64,000 nucleotides of DNA, taken from assembly GCA_021397845.1 (NCBI GenBank), contig CM038039.1:181386526-181450525 (forward strand), in the 5' to 3' direction. A program made the position numbers and the translations under genes. Below, in pieces: positions 39,926 to 51,288 of this stretch. Each line of letters starts with the position of its first letter. The stretch's first letter is position 1. Below the pieces are notes generated by a model. It was not told the origin of the DNA, did not search any database, and saw nothing but the letters and a program-made list of their open reading frames with translations. This DNA comes from Areca catechu. Its lineage: Eukaryota; Streptophyta; Magnoliopsida; Arecales; Arecaceae.

Positions 39926-41081
39926 TCCAATCTTTTCTTTTTTTCAGGTTCCTTCAAATGTATAAAGCACCTCTTGAAGACTCCTAATTCCATGAAGCAA
40001 GATTGAATTGTTTAAAGCCAAAATCAAGTGCAGATTTCTTTTCCAAGCCCATGGGCTAGCCAAGCTATGAAGAAATCTTCTACCTTGAAGCCTAATTGAA
40101 AAACCAAATCTTAAAGAACATGTGGAAGGATTAGATGAAGACAAGTATTACAAGTAGATGGTGCCACATGAAGCTTCTAGGACTTTCTCTTGTTAGGATT
40201 AGTTAGACTGGGAACTAATCATATAATTAATTACCAACTAAATCTGAATTAGTTGGCTCCTTAACCCATCCATTATGGCTGCCCTTGGCCTATAAATAGG
40301 ACCAAGGCCTCCTCTTGTAAAGCAATGAATGACTTGAGTTGAATGAAAGCTTACTTGTTTGTATTCTCTTCTACTTTGCCAAGTTCTTTAGTTCTTCTTA
40401 GAATTTTGAGTGTTTTCCTTTAAGTTTTAGTTGGAGTGATGAGTTTTATCTTGAATTTGAGTGTGTGCCTTGAGTTTGGAGGGCCAAAGTTCCATTTCCA
40501 AGTTTGTCTACATAAGATCCAAGTAGTCCAAGAAGAAGGTGAAGTGCTGTCCAAAAATTCCAGCAACTCTCTTCACTTCTCTTGTTGATTCCTTCCTTTT
40601 TTCCCTTAATTTCTTTGAATTTTGACTTACCTTGACTCTTTGTAGGTTTTTCTTGGTGATTTGAAGATGAAGATGAAGGCTCCATGCCAAGGATCAAAGC
40701 TCCAATGGTGAATCCAAGAAGAGAGTGTAGATCTTGTCTCTAGCCTTCAATTTTTGAGTAATGAGTGCTTCCCTTCCATTTGAGCTTTGATTTCTCTTCA
40801 TTGTTGGGAAAAGACCCTCTTGATCTTTAGATCTGAGGTTCTTCAAGGAAGCTTAGCCTAGTTTGAGGGTTTCTATGCCCTTAGATCCTCTCTTTTATTT
40901 TTTTGAAATGAAGCTTGCACAAGGGTGTTAGATTTTCTGCTCACCTAGTTCCTAGCTCAAAATTATGCATCCCTTCTACCCATGAATCCGGCCATATGTG
41001 GAGCTCTAATGCTAATATGTTGTTTCTAGGTAAGTAGATCACATCTCCACATACCCATTTTATCAAATTCATCCCCCATCA
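39871..41081 (+). repeat. 3' LTR of element C
   Basis: 1211 bp, aligned with 9574-10768. TATA box at 40291-40298. It starts TAATGAGG and ends CCCCATCA, followed by the TSD GAGGC (41082-41086). Confidence 0.87.
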
Positions 41082-41970
41082 GAGGCCCCCCTGCTTTCGT
41101 AGGGACCTAATTAAAAACCACAACACCACTTAAGTTGTTTGACTCTAGACCCCCAGCCTTAGAAACTAGCTTTCAATAATAGCTAATTGATTAAATGCAC
41201 TAATTGGCCCACACAATTCGGACCCAACCTATTGATGTCTCCTAGCCCTCTAAAGCAAATTAGGTCTAATTGATTTTAATTAGGCTTGGGTTAGTATGAT
41301 GATGGTTGTTTTGGGCCCAAGACAGGTGATGAAATCCTGTCCTGATCTGAGATATTGAGTTGCCCTTAAAATTAGGTTAAAAATGATGGCAATCGATGGC
41401 CTTGATGCATTCTAAAATAATCAAAAAAATAAAAATATTTTATGTAATGACAAATTAGGTTTAAGTTGATTAGGTTAGCAATCAAATTAGGCTTGGGATT
41501 GAGATGTGTGGAAGTTAATTAGGTTTGAGTTAATCAAGTACAAAATTAGCAGAAATCAAAGAATTAGGGTTTTAGTTGATACAAAACCTGACATAGATCC
41601 TGATGCAGAAAAAAATCAAAAAAAATTTAGAATAGAGGATGGATGGTGATGATGAAACCTACCAAATTTCATGCAGAAAAAAAATAATATGTGATGCAAA
41701 TCCTAGGGTTTTTGGATTGCTATGGAAATTATCAAGATTTTGTTAAGATTTCTAATATGCTGGATTTTAGAGAATTAAAGTTTCAATAAAATTAATTAAG
41801 TTTTTTTTTAATTATTAGGATAGAACATAGGACATTCAGTGAAAGTTTTACAAAAAGATAAAATGTTTAAGATGCCAACATCAAATGAAACCTAGACACC
41901 TAATGCAGTGGACAAGATGCTGAAATTAGGGTTTGTGAATGCAAAGTAGATAAAAGCTATCGTAAACCTG
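41082..41970 (-). other. Element D leader, non-coding
   Basis: This is the leader between the 5' LTR of D and its gag-like region. The block 41218-41400 (gacccaacctattgatg, gtctaattgattttaa, gatgaaatcc, tgcccttaa) is shared with A, B and E. No sense-strand gene is recognisable. Confidence 0.65.
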
Positions 41971-41984
41971 CTCTAATACCAAAC
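41971..41984 (-). other. Primer binding site of element D, one transition
   Basis: On the element's strand TTTGGTATTAGAG adjoins the LTR end at 41985. The usual site is TGGTATCAGAG; the C-to-T change fits decay of a methylated cytosine. Confidence 0.65.
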
Positions 41985-43495
41985 TGATGTGGGATGACTC
42001 TAAGATTGCTAAAGATGTAGGAAAATAGTAAACTATTTTTTTTGATTTCTTATAACTTATGTTTGTAGGCCAAATTCCCAAATAAAAGTAAGAACTAGCA
42101 AGAAGAATAGCAATGCATAGAATCTTCATGATCGCAGGCAAACTCATGCAAAAATAATAAATTCCAGGACTCGAGAATTGAGAAACTCCTAGATTAGGAT
42201 AGTTTATCTTCATAAAAATAGATATCAAGAGAAGGGAAGGTTTCTTACCAGTCAGAGATTGAAAGCTTTGCAGTAGAAGGGATCACTCACACTCTAATTG
42301 GAGCCTGGATGAAGAAGCCTCGGTTTCTTTGAATCTGATGGCTGATCTGGGTGGCCTTGGAAGCAAAGAAGGCATCCTCTAGGGAGTTGAAGCACCACGG
42401 GGATCCTGCAAGTATCAGGGTCAATCAAAACAGCAAATAAAAAATAGAAAAGGAACTAGGGTTTTGAATTGAAAGAACTAGGTTTAGGTGCGGATGTCCC
42501 GGGGAAGAAATAGTTGCTTGATTGGGGCAGCAGCTAGGGTGTCTTCCTCTAGGTGTGGCTGATCTCCAAAGATGCAGATGGAAGCTAGGGTAGCAAGGTT
42601 TCAATCCAGGAACACAAGGAGAGCACACAAGAATAATAGAACCAACACTAGAACACCAAACACAAGGCAATATCATAAAATTTCAGCAAGTTGTATTCAT
42701 AAGAAAGAGATAATACAAGAAGGGGAGGGGGTGGGGTATTTATAGAGTTCCCATGCCCTCTCCTAAAGGGATTACAAGTCTTCTCCTAGTTAGAATAGGT
42801 TTACATAATTTAAGTGGGACAAAAACTATAAAATAAACCTAGAACTAGGAGTATACAAGTTGAATGAAATAAAAACTCAAACTCCTTGTATTTAAATTCT
42901 TCCACCATGTTGGACTTGGTCAACTCATGGAGGATGCCTATCCTAGGTGTGTTAGGCTCCATGGTGCAGCAAGGGGTCATCCTCCTTTGGATTGGTGCAT
43001 GAGCTTTGGGCCTTGGAAGCTAGGGTGCCCTGGTATGAGCATATTCCTTGGAATCTTGGTTCTTTGTGCTTGGGCTTGCTTCTTGGGCTTAAAATCTTAA
43101 GGCCTGGAGTGCTTGAATAATCTAAAAAACATGGGCTCCTAATATATGAAATATTTCGGAAGCATCTAGAGGGAATCTGGCATCTGAAATGGCATTTGGA
43201 GGGAATCAGGGCACCTGGAGGGCATCGAGAGGGCATTTAGGGCTCCTGGGTGTCAATTGAGCTCCCATAAGCTGATGTAATTACCTCTGGATCCTGAATG
43301 AGGCCTGATGGAACTCCAAAATAGGGTAACCTTCTCTCTTATACAAAATTTGGACTCATACTGGACTAAGTCGAGACAAATCAACTAATCTCACCTTATT
43401 ACAACTCAATCTTACTTTTTTACAAAATTGTGACACATGACTAAATAAACCAAATAGGGCCCAGTAATTTGTGTCTGATCCTGGTGCCCCTGCCA
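41985..43495 (-). repeat. 5' LTR of element D
   Basis: 1511 bp, aligned with 5865-7402. TATAAATA on the element's strand at 42737-42744. It ends GGTGCCCCTGCCA, followed by CGTAG. Confidence 0.87.
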
Positions 43496-44513
43496 CGTAG
43501 CCTCTCCATCTTTTTTAGTGCCTAATTCTAGGAATTGTTTTAGGCATTATCCATTAACTTTGAAGGTGGCATCATTACTTGGATTTTCAATTTTTATGGC
43601 TCCATATGGGAAGACTTCTTTTACTATATAGGGTTTGGTCCACCTAGATCTCAATTTTCCTAGGAATGGGTGAAGCCTTGAATTATGTATGAGAACTTTT
43701 TATCCAAGAGTAAAAGATTTTTTAAAAATGCTCGGTCGTAGAAGGCTTTAGTTCTTTCCTTATAAATTTTTACCTTCTCATATGCTTCATTCCTAATCTC
43801 TTCAAGTTCATCCACCTCTGGCTTCCAATTGCATCCAAATCCATGTTCAGTTGTTTTATGATCCACATCACCCTATGTTCTAGTTCTAGTGGCAACTGAC
43901 ATGCCTTACCAAACACAAACCTTTATGGAGATATTCCTATGTTGGTCTTGAAGGTAGTGCGATATGCCCATAGTGTATCTACTAGCATCAATAACCAATA
44001 TTTTATATTGGAGCTCAAAGTCTTCTCTATGATCTATTTGATCTGATGATTAGAATTTTCTACTTGCCTACTTATTTGTGGGTGATAGGGTGTGGCCATC
44101 TTATAGATAATATTATACTTTTTTATCAATGATGCAAAGGATTGGTTATAGAAGTGTATTCCATAATCATTGATGATAGCCCTTGGAATACCAAAGTGGG
44201 AGAGGATATGCTCCTTAAGAAATTTTGTATCAATTTTGCAGTCATTGGTTTTATAAGTCATTGCCTCTACCCAATTGGAGGCATAACCTACGACTACTAC
44301 AATATACTAGTTTCCAAAAGATTTTGAAAATGGTTCTATAAAATATGTTCCATATATGTCAAAAATTTCTACAATCGAGATTGGATTCATAGGCATCATA
44401 TCTCTCTTTGTGATTTTTCCTATTTGTTGGCATCTAGCATAATTTTTGCAATATTCATAAGCATCTTTAAATAGGTTAGGCCAATAGAATACACATTGGA
44501 GCACCTTTGCCAT
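43496..44513 (-). pseudogene. Element E: integrase remnant
   Basis: Read right to left. A zinc-finger segment (FYWPNLFKDAYEYCKNYARC, 44307-44513) is followed by the core with FGIPRAIINDYGIHFYNQSF (second Asp) and ATPYHPQISRQVENSNHQIK (Glu, 44034-44261), a C-terminal helix (ELEEIRNEAYEKVKIYKERT, 43660-43866), and LRSRWTKPYIVKEVFPYGAI near 43560-43650. These motifs fit the Tat/Athila branch. Frameshifts and stops separate the parts. Insertion D cuts it at 43495/43496. Confidence 0.82.
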
Positions 44514-44857
44514 TGTCTTTTTAGCTCTAAAATGACCACTACAAGCTTGGTCATGGTAAAATGATAATATGCTCTTAACTGCCTAGTCCAGGATGCATCT
44601 TCTTATAATTAGGTCAAGACATTATTTAAATAAATATGGATCATCTCAAATAAAGCACTTCAATTGGAAGAAAACTTGATTTTTGTCTTGAGTAGTACAG
44701 TGCATCGAAATTTTACCAATGGCTAAATAATTAACTATATCAGTGTACCATAGTTCTATGGCAATGGACATAAGTTGTTCATCAGGAAAGGACTCATTCA
44801 TAGGTAATTCTTTAGTGGGTGTGATCGCTAGCCTAGATGATGATTAGCCACTACATT

Positions 44858-45130
44858 TTAAGTACCCTTTTTATCCCTGATCTCTAGGTCAAATTTTTGT
44901 AAGAGTAGAATCCATCTAATTAAGCATGCCTTGGCATTATTTTTCGAAAGAAGATGCCTAATGGCAGAGTGATCAGTATAGATGATTACATGAGACCCTA
45001 CTAAATAAGGTCTAAATTTTTTTAATATAAATATCATAGCTAAAAATTCTCTCCCAGTAATTGAGTAGTTGAGCTGCACATCATTTAAGGTCTTACTAGT
45101 ATAGTAAATAACTCAAGATAGCTTATCAAT
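44858..45130 (-). pseudogene. Element E: RNase H remnant
   Basis: The open stretch 44858-45079 reads NYSITGREFLAMIFILKKFR, then SHVIIYTDHSAIRHLLSKND-like residues and LLLQKFDLEIRDKKG. The Asp of YTDHSA is a conserved RNase H position in gypsy elements. Frames on both sides are broken. It lies between integrase (left) and RT (right), as expected. Confidence 0.78.
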
Positions 45131-46130
45131 TCTTTAATTTAGGATCACTCCTATGGCATGATTAGATGCATCACACATGAGCTCAAAAGGTTGGATCCAT
45201 ACAAGTTGGTGAATAATTGGTGTTGAAGTTAATTCTTTCTTTAAATATTCGAAAAACTTAAGACATTCAGATATAAAGTCAAATTTAACTTCTTTGGCTA
45301 ATAGGTTAGGTCGAGCTACTTTGCTAAAATTTTTAATAATCTCCTATAAAATTTAGTGTGTTCAAGGAGTGATCTAATTACTTTGACTAATTTAGATGGG
45401 AAAAGATTTGCAATCAAATCTACTTTAACTTTAGCTACTTCTATACCCCTCTTTGAAATCACATAGCCAAAGACTATGCCTTCCTTCAACATGAATTGAT
45501 CCTTTTTTTCAATTTAATCTGGATGCTTTTCTGTACATCTCTCCAAGACTAGTCTGAGATGATATAGGCATTCAAAAAAAATAGACCCAAAGATAAAAAA
45601 GTCATTCATGAAAATCTCAAAGAACCGTTCGATCATGACTGAGAAAATACTAATCATGCACCTTTGAAAAGTGGATGATGCATTACATAAGCTGAAGGGT
45701 ATACATCTGCATGTGGAGGTTCCATATGGATAGGTGAATGTTATCTTCTCTTGATCTTCTAGGGCTATAACCAGAGTATCATCCAAAAAGTAGTAAAAGT
45801 ATGCCCGGCTAATTGTTTTACCATTTGGTCTATAAAAGATAAAGGGAAATGGTCCTTCTCAGTGGATGCATTTAATTTTCTATAGTTGATGCAAACCCTC
45901 TATTTAGTTTGAATTCTAGTTGGGACTAGTTCATTGTTATCATTTTGGATTACAATAACTCCTGACTTCTTGGATATTACTTGTGCAGGACTTACCCAAA
46001 AACTATCTGATCATTATCAAGGAGTTTTACAATTTCTTTCTTTACCACCTCTTTCATAGATGGGTTGAGTCTCCTTTGGGGGTCTCTTGTAGGCTTTGCT
46101 TTTTCTCCTAGGTAAATCCTATGTAAACAA
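45131..46130 (-). pseudogene. Element E: reverse transcriptase remnant
   Basis: The open stretch 45514-45786 covers the fingers/palm: CIPFSLCNASSTFQRCMISI and FEIFMNDFFIFG. The latter is where the YxDD/FMDD catalytic pair normally sits; here one Asp is Asn. The thumb and connection region to the left (45131-45500) and the N-terminal part to the right (45790-46130) are recognisable in broken frames only. It cannot be active. Confidence 0.75.
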
Positions 46131-46522
46131 TCGAGGGGTTGATCCACTTTAGATCAACCATGGTCCATCCTAAAGCCTCCCTATTTTCTCTAAGGATACT
46201 TAATAATTCTCTCTTACGTGGAGTCTAGGTCTGCTGAAATGATTACTGGTAGGATTTTTGAAGGACTTAGGTATACAAATTTTAGGTGCTTGGGAAGTGG
46301 TTTTAGTTCTAGTTTGGGTGCTTCATCCACTGATGGTTTGGGCAATGGTCCGGCCATTGCCTCAAGTGGTTCAATTGGAGGTTTTTATCTTGGTTTTTTA
46401 TCAATTAGTAACCTCATTAACCTCTTCACCATCTAGGTTCACTAAACTTCCAGGTCAAACTCTTGATCACTAGGATCAATAGGAACATAGACATTATCTT
46501 AAACACAATTCAAGTCGCTTGT
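46131..46522 (-). other. Element E: linker between protease and reverse transcriptase
   Basis: The minus strand has no intact frame. Plus-strand open frames at 46218-46473 are antisense and not convincing. By position this is the protease-RT linker of E. Confidence 0.4.
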
Positions 46523-46860
46523 TTAATTTGTATTGGTTAAATTAAGAATATTCAGATCTATTGACATGTTGCCAAAGGAGAGTTTTATTAACCCACTTTG
46601 GCAATTGATTTGGGCATTAGCTATGGCCAAAAATGGTCTACTTAGTATAACTGGGATATGACTCTTTAGGTTCGTTACCAATTTAGTTTCTAGAATCACA
46701 AAATCTACCAGGAAAATAAAGCTACTAACTTTAATTAGCACATACTCTATCATTCCCCTTAGCACTTTTAAAGATCGATCTACTAGTTGTAGGGTAACTC
46801 CCGTGAGCTTTAGTTCTGCCTAACCTCTTTGCTCATATACTGAATATGGCAATATATTGA
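46523..46860 (-). pseudogene. Element E: protease remnant
   Basis: The minus-strand stretch 46523-46765 contains FIFLVDFVILETKL and HIPVILSRPFLAIANAQINC. It matches the C-terminal half of the Tat/Athila protease, where an I-L-G-R-P-F-L motif is usual (here ILSRPFL). The active-site DSG part lies further right in broken frames. Confidence 0.7.
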
Positions 46861-46981
46861 CACTCACCCCTAAGTCTAGTAAAGCTCTATTGATGAGGGT
46901 TCTCCCTACAATACATGAAATAGTGGGCGACCCTGGATCTTTGTATTTACTAGCATATGGTTTGTTAGGTAAGAGCTCACA

Positions 46982-47343
46982 CTAGCTATCAGGAAGGCTC
47001 TCTTGGATACATTGGTAGTTTTCTTCTTGGTACACAGGTCCTTAAAGAATTTAGCATAAGCCAAGATTGAATCATATCCAATAAACGAATATTCACTTTA
47101 ACTTGCTTAAAGACCTCCAAAATCTTATCTAATTGGGCTAAGTTTCAGTTGGGCTTCTCACAATAGCTGCCAGGAAGGCTCTCTTGGATACATTAGCGAT
47201 CTTCTTCTTGGTACACAAGTCCTTAAAGAATTTAGCATACGCTAGGATTGAATCATATCCAATAAAAGAATATTCACTTTAACTTGCTTAAAGACCTCCA
47301 AAATCTTATCTAATTGGGCTGAGTTTCATTTGGGCTTAAGTCT
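46982..47343 (-). repeat. 181-bp tandem duplication inside element E
   Basis: The unit begins at about 46982 and again at about 47163; both contain aggaaggctctcttggatac and end near tctaattgggct(a/g)agtttca. The copies differ at roughly a dozen sites, so the duplication is old. It lies in the gag/protease interval. Confidence 0.8.
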
Positions 47344-47419
47344 ATTTAGAAATGGTGCTACAATCTTAGTATTTAGTTCATCAGAGTCTAGCAAAGGCTT
47401 AGATGGTGGGTTGGGTGTT

Positions 47420-48864
47420 TGATGGGGGACTAATATGCATGCCATTTTTTTTGTATGTTTTACATGTTGAGTTAGGTGATTAATTCCCAAATTTCAGATC
47501 AAAATTACTTGTAAAGAATTTTATATGAATTTTTGAAGATCAGCATGCAGATTAGGACCTAGAAAAGTAGCAAAGAAGGACCGCCGGGGCTGAGAAGCCT
47601 CGGTTAGGGCAAGTTCTCCTACAATAAAACTACTGGAGGTAGAGGGGTGTACCTGACAATGTCTGTGAAGATCGCAGCGAAGGGGTCTCTCGTTCCTCGA
47701 CGGATGCGGCCTGGAAAACCAAGCCAAAGACCCGCGGATACCCGGCTTTCTGCTCGGTGATCCAATTGAGGCTTGGCTGGAGTCGTTGGATTCGTAGAAA
47801 CTCAGGGACCTGTAAACAACTTGTCAGGGGTTAGAAAACTCATAAAGGAACAAGAAAACAAAGGAAAAACAGCAAGGGATGGCTTCTTTTGGAGTGGGCG
47901 TCCAGGGATTTGAGATGTTTGTTGGCAGCAGGAAGATGATTGCAGCACTGGGAAGAAAAAACTCTCGCAAACCCCTTTATGCACACAGCAGGGTATCACA
48001 CAACTCAATAGAAGAACTCAAGGTTATTATTCATCAAAAATTCTCCCTTCATACAAGAGGCTAGGGTCCCTTAAATAGACCCTTAACCTTGGGCTCCAAG
48101 TAAGGGGACATTAGTCTTTACATGAGAATCCTTTTCCCTCTCAAACCCTAGCTAAAAAATAAGGAAATATTAGGTAGAAAAATCCCTAAAAATTCTCTTG
48201 ACTTGGTCAACACTCCAAGGACGCCTAGGGGGCATGTTGGGCTTCTAGGAGCAGCAAGGGGCCGGCCCAAAGGGGCCCAGGTGCATGGGTTTGGGCCTCT
48301 GGAAGCTGGGGTGGCCTGGTAGCCAGGTAGCAGGAATATTCCCTAGTATCTTGCTTCTTAGGGGCTTGGGCTTGGCACCTGGACTTGATTTCTTTAGGCT
48401 AGGATGCAGATGGACCTCTAAAATCATTGATGCCTTGGTATATGAATATATTTTGGCATCTGGAAGGGAATCTGGGCATCTGGAGGTCATCTGCAAGAAA
48501 TCAGGGTTTTCGGAAATTTTCCTCCTGGGGTCTTCAAATCTTCAAGCTGGGTTGGACTTGGGCTATACTTCCATGTCTTCAATCTAGTTGGACTTGGTCT
48601 TCACTTGTATGATATAGTCTTGAGTCTTCAGTATGCTTGGACAGGACTCAAAAAAATAAAATTAGCTCAACATGAGCTGACTAGCATTGGACTGAACTAG
48701 CTCAACATGAGCTGACTAGTACAGAACTGAAATAACAACTAAAAATACTCAAATAATAACTAAAAAGGACTCAGATGAGCTAAGCCCTTATTACAGATGG
48801 ACTCATAAATTATTGATCAATTTACAGAGGGTTGAAAAAGTCTCTGTCTTATTCTGGTGCCTCA
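47420..48864 (-). repeat. Solo LTR J inside element E
   Basis: 1445 bp bounded by TGATGGGGGAC and TCTGGTGCCTCA. The flanking direct repeat GGTGTT lies at 47414-47419 and 48865-48870 (5 or 6 bp, exact edge ambiguous). No internal domain is present, so it is a solo LTR left by recombination between two LTRs. The first part is the same family as 63457-64000 (shared word gactaatatgcatgc and gctgagaagcctcggttagg). The ends resemble the gypsy LTRs of A and D. Orientation is assigned by those ends. Confidence 0.85.
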
Positions 48865-48870
48865 GGTGTT

Positions 48871-49429
48871 CCCACCAGTGTTATATCAGATTTTGATACC
48901 TTAGGTGCTTCAGACTGGCCCTGCTCAGTCAGTTGTTCAAAGAGTGGGTCTTCTAACTCTTCTTCTTTAGATGCACTCACCTGGTTATCTATTTATCTCT
49001 TATATCTTAATTTATAGATAGTATTCAATTGGTTAATCTGGGTTCCTTGTTGTAGTCCTTGATTGTTTAGAATTCTAGGATTAGCCTTGGACTAACTCGA
49101 TAGTTTACCCCTTTCTCTCTCACACATGTTGTGGCAAACTGACCTACCTACATCTCTAAATGAGCTATAGCCTAGGTTTTGGAAGATAACTATTGACCCA
49201 TGGTCTGCATAAAGTTATTCAGGGTAGCATTGGTTCTATTAATTATGGCATAGGTGTCAACTTAGGATTTAGCAAGAGTTTCTCGAACTTTCTCTAAAGA
49301 ACTAAATCTTTTTTTGTTATCATTGATTGGTGGGTTGTTTCTTATAGGATTACCCCTTGGGTTAGGCTGGTTGAAGTTGGGACCACTTGCATTATGACCT
49401 TGTAACCAAGAAAAGTTTAGATGGTTCCT
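48871..49429 (-). pseudogene. Element E: gag C-terminal region, decayed
   Basis: Minus-strand remnants between the zinc-knuckle-like stretch and solo LTR J. Near 49140-49300 are Gln/Leu-rich helix-like pieces; stops occur in every frame. It is assigned to E gag by position only. Confidence 0.45.
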
Positions 49430-49642
49430 TCATCTTGGGTTGTAGGTTTGTGCATAGGGGTTATTGGTAGGTCTTTGATAGGTTGCATTTACAAGTGCAC
49501 AACCATTTTTGGTTTGGATAACGAAGTGGGGACACTCTTCTACTACATGACCTATATTTTTGCCTCCATTGCATACAAGCACAAACACTTGATTTACAGG
49601 GGCCTGTCTATCTTTTCTACTAATTCCTCTAGAAATTTTCAA
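49430..49642 (-). pseudogene. Element E: Gag zinc-knuckle-like remnant
   Basis: The minus-strand stretch contains FVLVCNGGKNIGHVVEECPH. It is a degraded Cys-His-Cys knuckle (C...GHxxxxC spacing, one Cys lost), followed by YQRPTNNPYAQTYNP, typical of the Asn/Tyr/Pro-rich segment after the knuckle in Tat/Athila Gag. Confidence 0.7.
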
Positions 49643-49835
49643 GCCTCACTAAGTGGTTTCTGCATGAAATCACCCTAACACATCAACTCAAGCATGGTTT
49701 TAGAATTTGGATTTAGACCTTCATAAAATGTTTAACATAGACTCTAGGTCTCTATCCCATGGTGTGGACACTAACTCAAAAGGTACTTAAAGTGGTCTAG
49801 GCATTTCTAGAAAGTCCTTCCCCTAATTTATAAAA

Positions 49836-50250
49836 TTAGATAATCTTATTTCTTAACTTGGCTTTTTTATGATGTGGGAAGAACTTTCTCAAGAATATTT
49901 TAACAAAGCCCTTCCATATTGTAATTGACTTGGTAGGCAAACTATATAACCATTTCTTGGCATTTTCCTTGATGACAAAATTAATCAGCCTAAGTTTAAT
50001 GTCATCTTCTAAGAGTTCATGTATTCTCATAGTATCACACACTTCCTCAAATTCTCAAATGAAAATGTATGCATCCTTAATTCGATGAATTTGGGGAGCA
50101 TGTTGATAATTTGAGATTTAATCTCTAAATTGGTAGCATTAGTTTGGGATGGTCGAATGCAAGATAGTTGGGTAGATCCAATTGGGTAGTAATAGTCTCT
50201 CAGGCTTAAGGGATGTCTAATTTTTTCTATAATTAACTCTAAGTTTCTTG
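49836..50250 (-). pseudogene. Element E: Gag capsid remnant
   Basis: The stretch 49836-50042 reads IHELLEDDIKLRLINFVIKE and AKKWLYSLPTKSITIWKGFV, then LRKFFPHHKKAKLRNKI. This is the classic retrotransposon Gag pattern (L.lF..sL...A..WL..lp..si.tW......F...F). The N-terminal part to about 50250 is broken. It forms the particle shell in live relatives. Confidence 0.8.
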
Positions 50251-51265
50251 GTTAAGGATAGGGTTCAAATATATTCTCACTAGTCGACTAGATTCACTTT
50301 TCTAGGTTACAATGTTGCTAGATATTTTTTTAGTATTTATTATTATGATTTTTTTATTTTCAAAAGAAGAGAGGAGAAAGGAAAGGAGCGATAGATGATA
50401 AGAGAGTTCTAAAGATGAGTCCTAAATCTATTGACAATAGAGTAGGGTATTTTAATTAGATTTAAATGTCACCAGCAAACAAGTATGTCAAATAATAGAC
50501 CCTCTATCCTAGGATTAACCTATAGCTAGATAGTTCTTAACTGCCAAGGCTATCTTGGGAGCCCTCCAAGTCAAGAATTAATTAGCTAACTGGCCAGGTA
50601 AAGATAAGGTCGATGGGGATCCCCCCATTGATTTCCTTATATACCAAATAAATTGTCCAGTTCAATCAATGGAACTAATTAAAGAATCACCTTTCTTCAG
50701 GGCTACATCATCCTTAAACCCCTTTCCTAGATACCAGTCAACTAGCTAATCTTGACCCGATCTAACTATTCCAGATGCCTTGTCCTAATGAACTCGAATG
50801 TCCAAAGGCAAATGTCTAATTGATTTTAGATTACAAGTTTAGGCTATGTAGTATAAAGGGTGGTGGTTTGTGGGCCAAGAAAAGATGATGAAATCCCTAC
50901 CTTATGTTATTTAGGAATTTATGCCCTTAAGGTGTTTTATGAGAATGCAATGCAAATAAAACAAGGTATCCAAAAAAGTTATAAAATTTTTAAGGTTTGT
51001 TATTTATTTTCTAAAATTAATTAATTTTTATGGAAAGATGTCTCTTTTTTTTAGTTATTTAAAGCAGTTAAATTAAATACAAAAACTAAGATTAGGTTAG
51101 GAGTAAAGTTGTGAATAAGAGGAAAATAATTTTCTTTTATATGATAACAAGAATACAAGGAAATCAAAAAATAAGGCAACTAAAATAAAGAAAAAAATAA
51201 AACTAAAGAGAGTAATAACTAGAATATTTTTTTTTTACTTTTTTCATAAAATAATCATACCTAGA
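50251..51265 (-). other. Element E leader, non-coding
   Basis: AT-rich leader. The block 50754-50950 (gacccgatctaac, aggcaaatgtctaattgatttta, ggtggtggtttgtgggcc, gatgaaatccc, atgcccttaagg) resembles the leaders of D and A although E belongs to another clade. Beyond 50950 there are A/T runs and no frame of note. Confidence 0.6.
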
Positions 51266-51286
51266 TCACCAACAATGGTGCCAAAA
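51266..51286 (-). other. Primer binding site of element E, decayed
   Basis: On the element's strand TTTGGCACCATTGTTGGTGA follows the LTR end at 51289 after two bases. It resembles the primer site TGGCGCCGTTGCCGGGGA often found in Tat/Athila elements, with five changes that are mostly C-to-T or G-to-A. Confidence 0.55.
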
Positions 51287-51288
51287 TT

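Larger units (their letters stand above)
9574..41081 (+). mobile_element. Element C: non-autonomous plus-strand gypsy with chromodomain
   Basis: LTRs lie at 9574-10768 and 39871-41081. The 5-bp repeat GAGGC flanks the element at 9569-9573 and 41082-41086 if three bases before the TG (TCA on the left, TAA on the right) count as LTR. Its own DNA is 9574-11757, 20517-21367 and 38274-41081. It carries a gag N-terminal half, a Glu-rich frame, a stub of integrase core and the integrase C-terminus with chromodomain. Protease, RT and RNase H are absent. A and B are inserted in it; it is inserted in D. Confidence 0.87.
5865..43495 (-). mobile_element. Element D: non-autonomous chromodomain-gypsy derivative
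   Basis: LTRs at 5865-7402 and 41985-43495 bound this minus-strand element. The flanks CATAG (5860-5864) and CGTAG (43496-43500) form a TSD with one later substitution. Internal DNA is only 7403-9573 and 41082-41984, about 3.1 kb. It holds an integrase C-terminal/chromodomain remnant and a gag-like acidic frame, but no protease, RT, RNase H or integrase core. It therefore must have depended on another element's enzymes. It is inserted in E and is itself split by C. Confidence 0.88.
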
